From NCBI RefSeq assembly GCF_013410345.1, contig NZ_JACCFJ010000001.1, positions 310,001 through 374,000 of the forward strand: 64,000 bases of DNA, read 5' to 3'. The translations under genes and the position numbers were made by a program. How positions within the stretch are numbered: position 1 is the stretch's first letter; each line of letters opens with the position of its first letter. Of this stretch, positions 11,877-20,383 are shown one piece after another. The notes under the pieces are model-generated. The model ran no database searches, was not told the origin of the DNA, and saw only the letters and a program-made list of their open reading frames with translations. This DNA comes from Saccharopolyspora hordei (GTDB lineage Bacteria; Actinomycetota; Actinomycetes; Mycobacteriales; Pseudonocardiaceae).

Positions 11877-12287
11877 GTGATCGTCCGGCACCTGTCGGAA
11901 ATCGAGGACACCGACGCCGACATCAAGACCGAGAACTGGCGGAGCAAGAGGATCGTCCTCGCCAAGGAGAAGGTCGGCTTCTCGGTCCACGAGACCACGC
12001 TCTACGCGGGGACCGTGAACGACTTCTGGTACGCCAACCACATCGAAGCCGTGTTCGTCACCGAAGGTGAGGGCGAGATCGAGGACAAGGCGACCGGCGA
12101 GGTGCACCAGCTCAAGCCGGGTTCGCTGTACCTGCTGAACAACCACGACAAGCACCAGGTCCGCCCCCGCACCACGATGAAGACCGTGTGCGTCTTCAAC
12201 CCCCCGGTGACGGGCCGTGAGGTGCACGACGAGAACGGTGTGTACCCGCTGGTCGTCGAGGACGACGAAGAGGCAGCCGCCAGCTGA
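11877..12287 (+). CDS. ectC: L-ectoine synthase
   Basis: A 136-residue cupin-fold enzyme that cyclises N-gamma-acetyl-diaminobutyrate to ectoine. The start [20 protein letters not shown] and the segments [36 protein letters not shown] and [20 protein letters not shown] match EctC throughout. The normal length is about 130 residues. The GTG at 11877 follows TTGGAGGAAAC, a strong ribosome-binding site. The C-terminus ends in an acidic tail (EDDEEAAAS), common in this family. Confidence 0.97.
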   Translation: MIVRHLSEIEDTDADIKTENWRSKRIVLAKEKVGFSVHETTLYAGTVNDFWYANHIEAVFVTEGEGEIEDKATGEVHQLKPGSLYLLNNHDKHQVRPRTTMKTVCVFNPPVTGREVHDENGVYPLVVEDDEEAAAS

Positions 12288-12313
12288 CAGCTCCGTTCGC
12301 GCTTGTCCAGTCC

Positions 12314-12458
12314 GCGTGGCGGGTAACCCCCGGGTTGCCCGCCACGCGCACTACCGGTCTTCCCCGCGCGTGACGCGGGGATCTGCGGGCGCACCGCGTG
12401 CCGCTTCTAACCGAGGAACCGAGAACTGGCGGTCAGTGCCCCCCCGGGGCACCGACCG
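12314..12458 (+). other. Three consecutive hairpins in the ectC-ectD gap
   Basis: The 204-bp gap holds three separate inverted repeats. They are GCGTGGCGGG/CCCGCCACGC (12314-12347), CCCCGCG/CGCGGGG (12362-12380) and CGGTC-GTGCCCC/GGGGCAC-GACCG with one internal mismatch (12430-12458). None is followed by a T-run. They may limit read-through into ectD or shield the ectC 3' end, while ectD has its own ribosome-binding site (GAAGGAGG). Confidence 0.5.
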
Positions 12459-12491
12459 CTCCGGCGGGAATTCGCGAAGGAGGCGCATTCA

Positions 12492-13394
12492 ATGACCGTC
12501 GCTGATCTCAGCACCCAGGACCGCTACCCGACTCGGGTGGACGGTTCGTCGGCCATGATCGACCGGGTCGACCCGACGGTGTGGCCCGGTGTTGACGCGG
12601 GGCCTGCGAGCGCGGAGGAGCTCCGCGCGCACGACGCCAAGGGTTTCCACATCGTCGAGGGGCTGCTCTCCCCCGCCGAGGTGCAGACCTACTGGCAGGA
12701 GCTGGAGCGGCTGACCGCCGACCCGGAGGTGCGCGCCGACGAGCGCACCATCATCGAGCGGTCGTCCGACGAGGTCCGGTCGATCTTCGAAGTGCACAAG
12801 ATCAGTGATCTGATCGCGGAGCTGGCCCGCGACCCGCGGGTGCTGGACCGGGCCCGCCAGATCCTCGGCTCGGACGTGTACGTCCACCAGAGCCGGATCA
12901 ACTACATGCCCGGCTACCGGGGCACCGGCTTCTACTGGCACTCCGACTTCGAGACCTGGCACGCCGAGGACGGCATGCCCGCCATGCGCGCGGTCAGCAT
13001 CTCGATCGCGCTGACGGACAACTACCCGTACAACGGCGGCCTGATGATCATGCCGGGCTCGCACCGGACCTTCGTGTCCTGCGTGGGCGAGACCCCGGAC
13101 GACAACTACAAGTCGTCGCTGAAGGAGCAGCGCATCGGCGTGCCGTCCGAGGACGACATCACCAAGCTCGCCTACGAGCACGGCATCGAGCAGTTCACCG
13201 GCCCGGCCGGCTCCGCGCTGTGGTTCGACTCGAACTGCATGCACGGCTCGGGCAACAACATCACGCCGTTCCCGCGCTCGAACATCTTCATCGTGTTCAA
13301 CAGCGTGGAGAACGAGCTGACCAAGCCGTTCGCGGCCAAGCAGCCGCGTCCGGAGTTCATCGCGTCCCGCGACTTCACGCCGCTCACCCGCTGA
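12492..13394 (+). CDS. ectD: Ectoine 5-hydroxylase (Fe(II)/2-oxoglutarate dioxygenase)
   Basis: A 300-residue non-heme iron dioxygenase that converts ectoine to 5-hydroxyectoine. The metal triad is visible as His150 and Asp152 in FYWHSDFETWH and His251 in NCMHGSGNN. This spacing matches characterised EctD enzymes. YVHQSRINYMPGYRGTGFYW and GGLMIMPGSHRTFVSCVGET contain the conserved substrate and cosubstrate regions. The ATG at 12492 follows GAAGGAGGCG. Hydroxyectoine usually accumulates under combined salt and heat or desiccation stress. Confidence 0.97.
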   Translation: MTVADLSTQDRYPTRVDGSSAMIDRVDPTVWPGVDAGPASAEELRAHDAKGFHIVEGLLSPAEVQTYWQELERLTADPEVRADERTIIERSSDEVRSIFEVHKISDLIAELARDPRVLDRARQILGSDVYVHQSRINYMPGYRGTGFYWHSDFETWHAEDGMPAMRAVSISIALTDNYPYNGGLMIMPGSHRTFVSCVGETPDDNYKSSLKEQRIGVPSEDDITKLAYEHGIEQFTGPAGSALWFDSNCMHGSGNNITPFPRSNIFIVFNSVENELTKPFAAKQPRPEFIASRDFTPLTR

Positions 13395-13413
13395 CCGGCC
13401 TCGCGGAGACCTC

Positions 13414-13443
13414 GAAGTGCCCCGCCCCCGGGCGGGGCACTTC
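13414..13443 (+). terminator. Bidirectional terminator between ectD and the convergent SGNH gene
   Basis: A perfect 13-bp inverted repeat, GAAGTGCCCCGCC (13414-13426) with GGCGGGGCACTTC (13431-13443), has a 4-nt loop. It lies in the 53-bp gap between two convergent stop codons and so can serve both. No long T-run is present. Confidence 0.75.
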
Positions 13444-13447
13444 GTCG

Positions 13448-14746
13448 TCAGCGGACGGGGTGGGCGGCGAGGACCGCGCCGACCTGGTCGGCGACCGCCG
13501 CGTCCAGCATCGGGTAGCGGCCGCCGGCGACGAAGCGCTCGGAGAGCTCGAAGGTCACCACCTCGCCCTCGGCGAGCAGCCGGCCGGCCGCCGCCGGGTC
13601 CACCGCGACCTGGTCGGGGTGCACGATCGTGACGTCGGTGAACGTCGCCGCCAGGTACGGGCTGGCGAACTGGGTGAACGAGTCGCCCACCATCCGCACC
13701 GGCCGGTCGACCATGCCCGGCTTCGCCGGTGACGCCAGGTGCAGCGGCTCGTGGAAGTCGCTGGGCTTGAACCGGGTGTTGTCGACGTCGCTGCCGTCCG
13801 GGGCCAGCGAGTACGCCTGGATCGGCACGGTGCGGTCCTGGCCCAGCAGGTCGGGGATGTCGGCGCTGTGCGGGTACTGCCGCGAGGGCCGGACCTTCCA
13901 GCCGCTGGTCACGCCCGGCTCCAGCCGTTCGGCCAGCTGGTAGACCATGGTGATGCCGCCCTCGTGCGTCCAGTGCGTGTCGATGTCGTGGTAGATCGGG
14001 CGCTGGTTGCGCTCCGCCACCGCGCGCAGCTGCGCGCGCATGTCCAGGGCGCCGGTCTCCCGCGGGACCCGCCGCCAGAACTCCGCGCGGGCCCGGCTGG
14101 AGCAGTCCTCCCCGGCGTAGTCGTCGGGCATGTTCTCCGGGTACACCGTCGACTTGTCCGGCGCGATGACCAGCTGGAACCGGCGCCCGGAGGCCTCCAC
14201 CACCTGGCGCCAGCGGCGCAGCCCGGCGATCACCTGGTCCAGCGAGCGCTTCGGCACGCAGCGGTAGGACACGTCGTGGCCGAGGAACAGCCAGCCGCCC
14301 TTGCCCTCGATGACCGGCGGGAACACGGTCTCGTCGAGCTGCGGCTTCCCGTCGTCCTGCCCGGCGCCCACCGGCGGGGTGTGCGAGCCGCCGGACAGCC
14401 GGGCGGGCTCGCCGAAGAGGCCGCGGCTGATCGCGTCCACCGAGTGCACGGCCTGCTCCCGGAACGGCAGGTGGTCGGTGGCCCAGGCGCTCAGGCCGGT
14501 GAAGAAGCCCCAGCCGTCGGTGATGCTCGGGAACTCCGCCAGCGGCCGGTTCTCCAGCTGCGTGGGGCGCGCGCCGAGGACCAGGCTGACCAGGGGCGCG
14601 GTGCAGAACAGCACGGCGCACACCAGCGCGGTGAGCTGCCGCCTGCCGTGCCGCGGGCGGTGCAACGGGTGCTCCCGCGGCAACCACGCCTCGTGGACCG
14701 GGGGGAGGTTCGTCTGCCGCGACACGATCACACGGTATCCGGACAC
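13448..14746 (-). CDS. AlgX/AlgJ-like SGNH hydrolase-domain protein
   Basis: A 432-residue protein with one N-terminal membrane anchor (about residues 37-57, LTALVCAVLFCTAPLVSLVLG) and an extracytoplasmic domain of the alginate O-acetylation type. Signatures are ENRPLAEFP, GWLFLGHDVSYRC, the catalytic Asp-His motif DTHWTHEG and the Ser motif MVGDSFTQF. Such proteins transfer or accept acetyl groups moved across the membrane by an MBOAT partner. A matching MBOAT gene lies 4 kb away on the same strand. It follows the PP2C gene by 25 bp, so the two are probably co-transcribed. The start is uncertain (GTG 14746, 14731 or 14725). Confidence 0.82.
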   Translation of the reverse strand: MSGYRVIVSRQTNLPPVHEAWLPREHPLHRPRHGRRQLTALVCAVLFCTAPLVSLVLGARPTQLENRPLAEFPSITDGWGFFTGLSAWATDHLPFREQAVHSVDAISRGLFGEPARLSGGSHTPPVGAGQDDGKPQLDETVFPPVIEGKGGWLFLGHDVSYRCVPKRSLDQVIAGLRRWRQVVEASGRRFQLVIAPDKSTVYPENMPDDYAGEDCSSRARAEFWRRVPRETGALDMRAQLRAVAERNQRPIYHDIDTHWTHEGGITMVYQLAERLEPGVTSGWKVRPSRQYPHSADIPDLLGQDRTVPIQAYSLAPDGSDVDNTRFKPSDFHEPLHLASPAKPGMVDRPVRMVGDSFTQFASPYLAATFTDVTIVHPDQVAVDPAAAGRLLAEGEVVTFELSERFVAGGRYPMLDAAVADQVGAVLAAHPVR

Positions 14747-14771
14747 GCACCGCGACGAGCCCGGAACGGGC

Positions 14772-15473
14772 CTACTCGACGTTGACCACGACGGCGCTGA
14801 CGTTGTCGTCGGCCTGCTGCTCGACCGCGGCCGCGACGAGCTGGTCCGCGGCGTCCTGCGGGTTCGGCTCCGAGGCCAGGACCTCCTCGATCTCCTCCGT
14901 GGTCAGCGTCTTGAACAGGCCGTCCGAGCAGAGCAGCAGCCGGTCGCCCGGCCGGCAGGCCAGCTCGAAGGTGTCGACCTCCAGGTCCGGTCTCACCCCG
15001 ACCGCCCGGGTGAGCACGTTGCGGTGCGGGTGCTCCTCGGCCACGTCCTCGCTGACCGCGCCCGCGCGCACCAGCTCCGCGATGACGGTGTGGTCGCGGG
15101 TGAGGGCGTCCAGGTTCCCGTCCCGCAGCCGGTACAGCCGCGAGTCCCCCACGTGCGCGGCCACCACCCCGGCGTCCGTCGTCTCCGCCACGGCGACCAG
15201 CGTGGTGCCCATGGTCACGGACTCGCGGTCGGCGCGGCGGAGCACCGCCAGGTTGGCCTGCCGGCAGGCGTGCACGAGCCCTTCGGCGGTGCGGTCGGTG
15301 GCGAAGTCCGCCGTGAGCGCGTCCAGCGCGAGCCGGCTGGCCACCTCCCCGCTGGACAACCCGCCCACCCCGTCCGCGAGACCGAACACCCCGTCGCCGA
15401 CCACCACGGCGTCCTGGTTGGTCTCCCGTCCGCCCGGGTGCGTTGCTGCGCCGGCGACAAGCGTGCTGGTCAC
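14772..15473 (-). CDS. PP2C-family serine/threonine phosphatase
   Basis: A 233-residue metal-dependent phosphatase. The PP2C metal-binding motifs are in order: NQDAVVVGDGVFGLADGVGG near the N-terminus, GTTLVAVAE, AHVGDSRLYRLRDG, LLLCSDGLFKTL and DDNVSAVVV at the C-terminus. It has no membrane segment and is cytoplasmic, the Stp/PrpC type that reverses Ser/Thr kinase phosphorylation or acts in partner-switch control. The GTG at 15473 follows GGAGGG. No kinase is adjacent. It precedes the SGNH gene by 25 bp and lies downstream of the EAL-domain gene. Confidence 0.92.
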   Translation of the reverse strand: MTSTLVAGAATHPGGRETNQDAVVVGDGVFGLADGVGGLSSGEVASRLALDALTADFATDRTAEGLVHACRQANLAVLRRADRESVTMGTTLVAVAETTDAGVVAAHVGDSRLYRLRDGNLDALTRDHTVIAELVRAGAVSEDVAEEHPHRNVLTRAVGVRPDLEVDTFELACRPGDRLLLCSDGLFKTLTTEEIEEVLASEPNPQDAADQLVAAAVEQQADDNVSAVVVNVE

Positions 15474-15648
15474 TTCGGGTCCCTCCGTCAGGTCGACCGG
15501 TCGATCTGCTCCATCGGAAGACGGCCACCGGCCCGCCGAGGTTCGCACGATCCCGCGATCCCAGCGCGCAGATCACCGACCAGTCGAGCGTGGACCCTTC
15601 CCACAGGGGGAAGTCAAGCACCCCCGCACCGGGGGCACTGGGCGCGGG

Positions 15649-17706
15649 TCAGCGCGGCTGGGCGCCGTGCGCGGTGCCGACCTCGAGCATCGCCCGGAAG
15701 TCCTCCGCAGGCACCGCCGGGGAGAACAGGAAGCCCTGGTAGTAGTCCATCCCGATCGAGTTCAGCACGCGGAGCTGGTCGGTGGTCTCGACGCCCTCCG
15801 CGAGGCAGAGGTGGCCCATGGCGTGGGACATCGAGCACACGGCCCGCGCCACGGCGAGGTCGGTGTTGTTGCGGTCGATGTCGGAGACGAACCGGCCGTC
15901 GAGCTTGATGATCTGCACGGGCAGGTGCTTCAGGCGGGCCATCGAGGAGTAGCCGGTGCCGAAGTCGTCGATCGCGAAGCGCGCACCGCGCTCGACCAGC
16001 CGCTCCATGGCGTACCGGTTCTGCGGGCGCAGGTCCACCAGGTCGGTCTCCACCAGTTCGAGCGTGATGCGGTTCCAGTCGATGCCCGCGGTGGTCACGG
16101 CGTCGGCGACGAAGTCGACGAAGTTCGGCTCGCCGGGCAGCAGGCCCGCGAGGTTCACCGCCACCGTGACCGGCCGACCGTGGACCCACGGCCACCCGGC
16201 CGCCTCGCGGAGGGCGGTGCGCAGCACCCACTTGTCCAGGTCGTGCAGCTGCCCGGCGCGTTCGGCCACGGGCAGGAAGACCGCCGGGCTGATCGGCCCG
16301 CGCTCCGGGTGCGGCCAGCGCACCAGCGCCTCGGCGGCCGCGATGGAGCCGTCGGCGGACACCACCGGCTGGTAGTGCACGGTCAGCTCGTCGTGGTCCA
16401 GCGCGTCGCGCAGCTGCGCCTCCAGCGGCAGCTGGCGGTCCGCGGCGGCGATCAGGTCGGGATTGGCCAGCACGACCTGGTTGAAGCCCTTCCGCTGCGC
16501 TTCGGACGCCGCGATGGAGGCGTGGCGGAACAGGTCCTCGGCGGTGGTGCCGCCGCCGCGCGGGGTGGCCACGCCGATCGAGCCGGACAGCTGCACGAGG
16601 TGGTTGCCCACCGGCAGCGTGGTGCGCAGCAACCCGGACAGGAGCGTGATCAGCGCTTCCATCCCGCCCACGGCACGGGTGTCCGGGCAGACGACCATGA
16701 ACTTCTCCCGCCGGGGAGTGCGGGCACCGAAGCAGCTGTCCGGGAGGCCTTCCGCCAGGCGCTCGGCCACGGACGCCTCGACGTCCGCCGCGGCCTCGGA
16801 CCCCAGCGAGTGGTCGATCCGGTGCAGGTTGTCGATCACGCAGGCCAGCACGGCCACGTCCTCGGCCCCGGCACCGCGCAGCAGCCCTGCCAGCGCCTCG
16901 ACGGCCGACGGCATGTCGACCAGGGCGCTGCTGCGGTCCGGGACCGCGTGCGGGCTGGCGCCGACGTCGTGGGCCGTCCCCACCACCAGCGGCGGGCGCC
17001 CGTCGCGACCGCCGCTGAACACGCCGTACACCCGCAGCCGCCGCAGCGCACCGTCCCCGCGGAAGAACCGGTGCTCGAACTCGACCGGCTCGGAGCGCTC
17101 GACCGAGGACAGCACCTTCTCCCGCACCATGTCCCGGTCCTCGGGGTGCACGAAGACCAGGAACTCCTCGAACGGCATCGCGCCCCGCTGCGGGATGCCG
17201 GTCAGCTCGTGCAGCACCTTCGACAGCCACAAGGTGTCGGTGGCCGGGTCCAGCTGCCAGGTGCCGATCTTGGCCGCCCGCTGCAGGTCCAGCAGCGGCG
17301 CGTTGCTGATCTGGTCGGCCCGCTCCCCCTCCAGCGAGTCGTCGGCCTTGCCGAAGGCCGGGCGGGCCGGGGGCGCGACGAGGTCCGACACGTCGCAGAG
17401 CACGGTGAACAGGAACCGCTCGTCGTGCCCGTACGGCCAGCTCACGGTGCGCACGGCACTGCCCGGGCGCCCGTGGGCGTGCTGCGGCCCGTCACCGATC
17501 CCCAGCTCGTCGAGCTGCCGCCCGACCAGGTCGTCCGGGTCTTCCGTCCCCAGCAGCGCGGCCGCCTGCGCGGTCGCGCGCACGACCACACCCCCACGGG
17601 TGCACAGCAGGACCGGGGCGTCGGGCAACGACTGCTCCCGCGCCACCCGCACCCAGTCCGCGAGCCCGGTCGATGCGGCATCGGATCGCTCACTCTGGGT
17701 ACTCAC
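15649..17706 (-). CDS. PAS - degenerate GGDEF - EAL signalling protein (probable c-di-GMP phosphodiesterase)
   Basis: A 685-residue soluble sensor. Residues about 20-110 and 150-270 look like two PAS-type sensory regions; the second is clear, with IGTWQLDPATDTLWLS and EFEHRFFRGDGALRRLRVYG. A GGDEF-like domain follows, but the signature is RREKF in place of GGDEF, so cyclase activity is unlikely. The C-terminal EAL domain is intact: EALVRW, VAVNLAGLLPGE, LELVETDLVD, IDDFGTGYSS, IKLDGRF, AEGVET and YYQGFLF retain the metal-binding and catalytic residues. It therefore should hydrolyse c-di-GMP under PAS and GGDEF control. The GTG at 17706 follows GGGGGAGG. Confidence 0.9.
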   Translation of the reverse strand: MSTQSERSDAASTGLADWVRVAREQSLPDAPVLLCTRGGVVVRATAQAAALLGTEDPDDLVGRQLDELGIGDGPQHAHGRPGSAVRTVSWPYGHDERFLFTVLCDVSDLVAPPARPAFGKADDSLEGERADQISNAPLLDLQRAAKIGTWQLDPATDTLWLSKVLHELTGIPQRGAMPFEEFLVFVHPEDRDMVREKVLSSVERSEPVEFEHRFFRGDGALRRLRVYGVFSGGRDGRPPLVVGTAHDVGASPHAVPDRSSALVDMPSAVEALAGLLRGAGAEDVAVLACVIDNLHRIDHSLGSEAAADVEASVAERLAEGLPDSCFGARTPRREKFMVVCPDTRAVGGMEALITLLSGLLRTTLPVGNHLVQLSGSIGVATPRGGGTTAEDLFRHASIAASEAQRKGFNQVVLANPDLIAAADRQLPLEAQLRDALDHDELTVHYQPVVSADGSIAAAEALVRWPHPERGPISPAVFLPVAERAGQLHDLDKWVLRTALREAAGWPWVHGRPVTVAVNLAGLLPGEPNFVDFVADAVTTAGIDWNRITLELVETDLVDLRPQNRYAMERLVERGARFAIDDFGTGYSSMARLKHLPVQIIKLDGRFVSDIDRNNTDLAVARAVCSMSHAMGHLCLAEGVETTDQLRVLNSIGMDYYQGFLFSPAVPAEDFRAMLEVGTAHGAQPR

Positions 17707-17819
17707 CGACACCTCCCCCTGCCGCCGAACCGTGCCTGGCACAGGCGGTACCCACAGGCTTCCCCGATCGCCCCCGTCGAACACCGCACCCAGGCGTGGG
17801 CCGGACCACCGGAGGTGGG

Positions 17820-18779
17820 GTGGGCCGACGTAGTGCTGGAAAGGGTTCGGTGCTGGCCGATGGACAGATCACCGGAGGGCTCAGCTTGTCCGGCGCGGGC
17901 CTGACCGCGACCAACGGCCCAGCCCTGACCGCGGACCAACTCACCGTCAACGGCAGTGTGTTCCTCAACGATGGCTTTCAGGCCAGCTCCGACAGCGAAG
18001 ACGGCACCCTCCGCCTGCTCAGTGCAACCATCACCGGCCAACTCAGCCTAACGGCCGCCAAGATCGAGAACGCTGGTCCAGCAGGACTGGTGGTGAACGT
18101 GACGGGCACGACGAAAGTACGGGGGAACCTCATCCTCCCCGTACATTCCTTCTCCGCAGACCAGGATCGTTCCTTCCGTCTCGATCTCGACGGCTTCTCC
18201 TACGCCTCCGTTCCGTGGGACGCCACCTTGTCGGAGTGGCTGCGCCTGCTGCGCGAGCACACCCCTGCCTACGCTCCGCAGCCTTACCAGCAGCTTGCTG
18301 CTGTGCACCGGGCCGCTGGACATGACCGGGAAGTTCGCAAGATCCTCATCGCTCAGCAGGTCGACCGCCGACGCCGTGGGGAGATCGGTGGCTGGTTGCG
18401 CAAGCTCCTCCACGCGGCCGGTGGCTTGTTCATCGGGTACGGGCACCGGCCATGGCGGGCTCTCGGGTTCCTCGCCGCCGTCTGCCTGCTCGCGGTCGTC
18501 GTCGCCATCGTCGCGAGCCAGCTCGGGGTGGCTGTGCATCCCACCAAGGCGCCGGGTGAGCCTGTGACCGCCTGTTCGACGGCCGAGGCCGTTGGGATGG
18601 CGCTGGACACCTCCGTGCCCGTGTTCAAGCTCGGGGGTGAGAAGCGGTGCGAGATCGCCGCTACCACCACCTGGGGGCAGGTGTTCTACCTCGCCAACTA
18701 GGTGCTCCAGGCGCTCGGGTGGGCGTTCGCGACCTTGTTCGTCGCCGGGTACACCGGGCTCGTCCGGAAGACCACCTAG
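17820..18779 (+). pseudogene. Decayed membrane-protein gene (Streptomyces-type 'membrane-associated oxidoreductase' family) with in-frame amber
   Basis: The frame begins near GTG 17820 or 17850 with only a few of the repeated beta-strand units (GQITGGLSLSGAGL, LLSATITGQLSLTAAKI) that normally fill a longer N-terminus. It then shows the conserved tail YAPQPYQQLAAVHRAAGHDREVRKILIAQQ, a basic stretch, GYGHRPWRALGFLAAVCLLAVV and a further helix. TAG at 18699-18701 stops the frame, but the same frame continues for 25 codons, VLQALGWAFATLFVAGYTGLVR, to a TAG at 18777. That is the expected final membrane helix. A single TGG-to-TAG change would explain it. The 5' end abuts the divergent EAL-gene promoter, suggesting truncation. 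Composition is less GC-rich than its neighbours. Confidence 0.65.
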
Positions 18780-18782
18780 GCG

Positions 18783-20216
18783 TCAGAACTGGTAGTACAG
18801 GAACGGGCTGAACGAGCCCGTGGCGACCAGCAGGCCGGAGTAGCCGAGGCCGAGGGTGAGCACGCCGAGGCGCAGGGCGTGGGCCTCGCGGGTGCGCACC
18901 GACTCCAGGAACGGGCCGGTGCCCGAGCTCGCCGGGAGGAACACCACGACCAGGGCGAGCAGCAGGAACACCACGCGCTGGTGGGTCACCGAGGCCGCCA
19001 CGATGTCGGTCAGGCCCGAGAAGTCCGGGACCAGCATGTGCCCCAGCATCACGAACGCGCTGCCGAGGTCGGGGGCGCGGAAGAACACCCAGCCGACCAC
19101 CACCAGCAGCATCGTCAGCGCGCGGCGGGCGAGGCGGGCGCGGAGGTCGGCCGGGGCGTGCGTCCAGCCGCAGGAACGCTCCACCACCAGCAACAACCCG
19201 TGGAACAGGCCCCACACCAGGTACGTCCAGGCCGCGCCGTGCCAGAAGCCGGTGAGCACGAAGATGATCGCCAGGTTGCGGTAGGTGCGGGCCCGGCCGC
19301 GGCGGTTGCCGCCGAGCGGGATGTAGACGTAGTCGCGGAACCAGCGCGACAGCGACATGTGCCAGCGCCGCCAGAACTCGGTCACGGTCACCGACGAGTA
19401 CGGGCGCGCGAAGTTCTCCGGCAGCCGGAACCCGAGCATCCGGCCCAGCCCGATCGCCATGTCCGAGTACCCGGAGAAGTCGAAGTACAGCTGCACCGTG
19501 TACCCGATCGCGCCCAGCCAGGCGATCGCGAACGTCATCTCCTCGCCCGGGGTGGCGAAGCAGGTGTCCACCATCGGCGCCAGCGTGTCGGCGACGACCA
19601 CCTTCTTGGTCAGGCCCCACGCGAACCGCGGGAAGCCGGCCGCGATGTCGTCCAGCCGGTGGGTGCGCTGCTGCGGCAGCTGGTCGGCGATCTCCCGGTA
19701 GCGCACGATCGGACCCGCCACCAGCTGCGGGAACATCGCGATGTAGGTGACGAACGAGACCGGGTTGCGCAGCGCCGGGCGCTCCCCGCGGTAGATGTCC
19801 ACCACGTAGGAGACGTGGTGGAACGTGTAGAACGAGATGCCGATCGGCAGCGCCAGCTCCAGCACCGGGAAGTCCCCGCCGAACCAGCTGCTGAGCACCG
19901 CCAGCTGCTCGGTGGCGAACCCGGCGTACTTCCACACCGCCAGCACCGCCAGGTCGAACGACACGGTGCCGATGAGCAGCCACCGCCGCCGGGACCGCTC
20001 GAAGCCCCACTCCACCGGTTCCAGCCGCAGCCCGGCGAGGTAGTTGACCACGACGCACGCCAGCAGCAGCAGCGTGGTGCCGCCCGCGCCGCTGGCGTAG
20101 AACACCAGGCTCGCCACCGCGATCACGGCGTTGCGCCCGGCGCGCGGGGCGACGAGCACCGCCGCCAGCACGGCGGGCAGGAAGTACCACAGGAACAGGG
20201 GACTCGCGAACGACAT
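18783..20216 (-). CDS. MBOAT-family O-acyltransferase (AlgI-like)
   Basis: A 477-residue polytopic membrane protein of the AlgI/DltB family. Recognisable parts are FASPLFLWYFLPAVLAAVLV at the N-terminus, SFYTFHHVSYVVDIYRGE, the family signature EFWRRWHMSLSRWFRDYVYIPLGGNRRG and the catalytic-histidine helix LTGFWHGAAWTYLVWGLFHG. AlgI-type proteins move acetyl groups from cytoplasmic donors to extracellular acceptors, working with AlgJ/AlgX-type SGNH proteins such as the one at 13448-14746. The target is probably a cell-surface polysaccharide, but no glycosyltransferase is adjacent to say which. Confidence 0.92.
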   Translation of the reverse strand: MSFASPLFLWYFLPAVLAAVLVAPRAGRNAVIAVASLVFYASGAGGTTLLLLACVVVNYLAGLRLEPVEWGFERSRRRWLLIGTVSFDLAVLAVWKYAGFATEQLAVLSSWFGGDFPVLELALPIGISFYTFHHVSYVVDIYRGERPALRNPVSFVTYIAMFPQLVAGPIVRYREIADQLPQQRTHRLDDIAAGFPRFAWGLTKKVVVADTLAPMVDTCFATPGEEMTFAIAWLGAIGYTVQLYFDFSGYSDMAIGLGRMLGFRLPENFARPYSSVTVTEFWRRWHMSLSRWFRDYVYIPLGGNRRGRARTYRNLAIIFVLTGFWHGAAWTYLVWGLFHGLLLVVERSCGWTHAPADLRARLARRALTMLLVVVGWVFFRAPDLGSAFVMLGHMLVPDFSGLTDIVAASVTHQRVVFLLLALVVVFLPASSGTGPFLESVRTREAHALRLGVLTLGLGYSGLLVATGSFSPFLYYQF

Positions 20217-20370
20217 CGGGGCCTCGGGGTGCGGGAGGCCCTGGCCTCCTCACGTCGGACTGCTGTTCGGACTCTAACCGAGCCCGGAACGTCACCGGGC
20301 CGGAACGGACCGGGTTCTGCGGCCGGGTGTGACGCGCGTGAAAGCGCGGACAGCGCCGAAGACGATCACC

Positions 20371-20376
20371 TAGCCT
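20371..20376 (+). promoter_or_regulatory. Candidate -10 element (TAGCCT) for a leaderless transcript
   Basis: TAGCCT lies 7 bp before the ATG of the DUF2510-scramblase gene. The same hexamer precedes the radA and mhuD starts at 6-bp spacing. There is no Shine-Dalgarno sequence, which fits leaderless initiation. Confidence 0.5.
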
Positions 20377-20383
20377 GGGCCCC

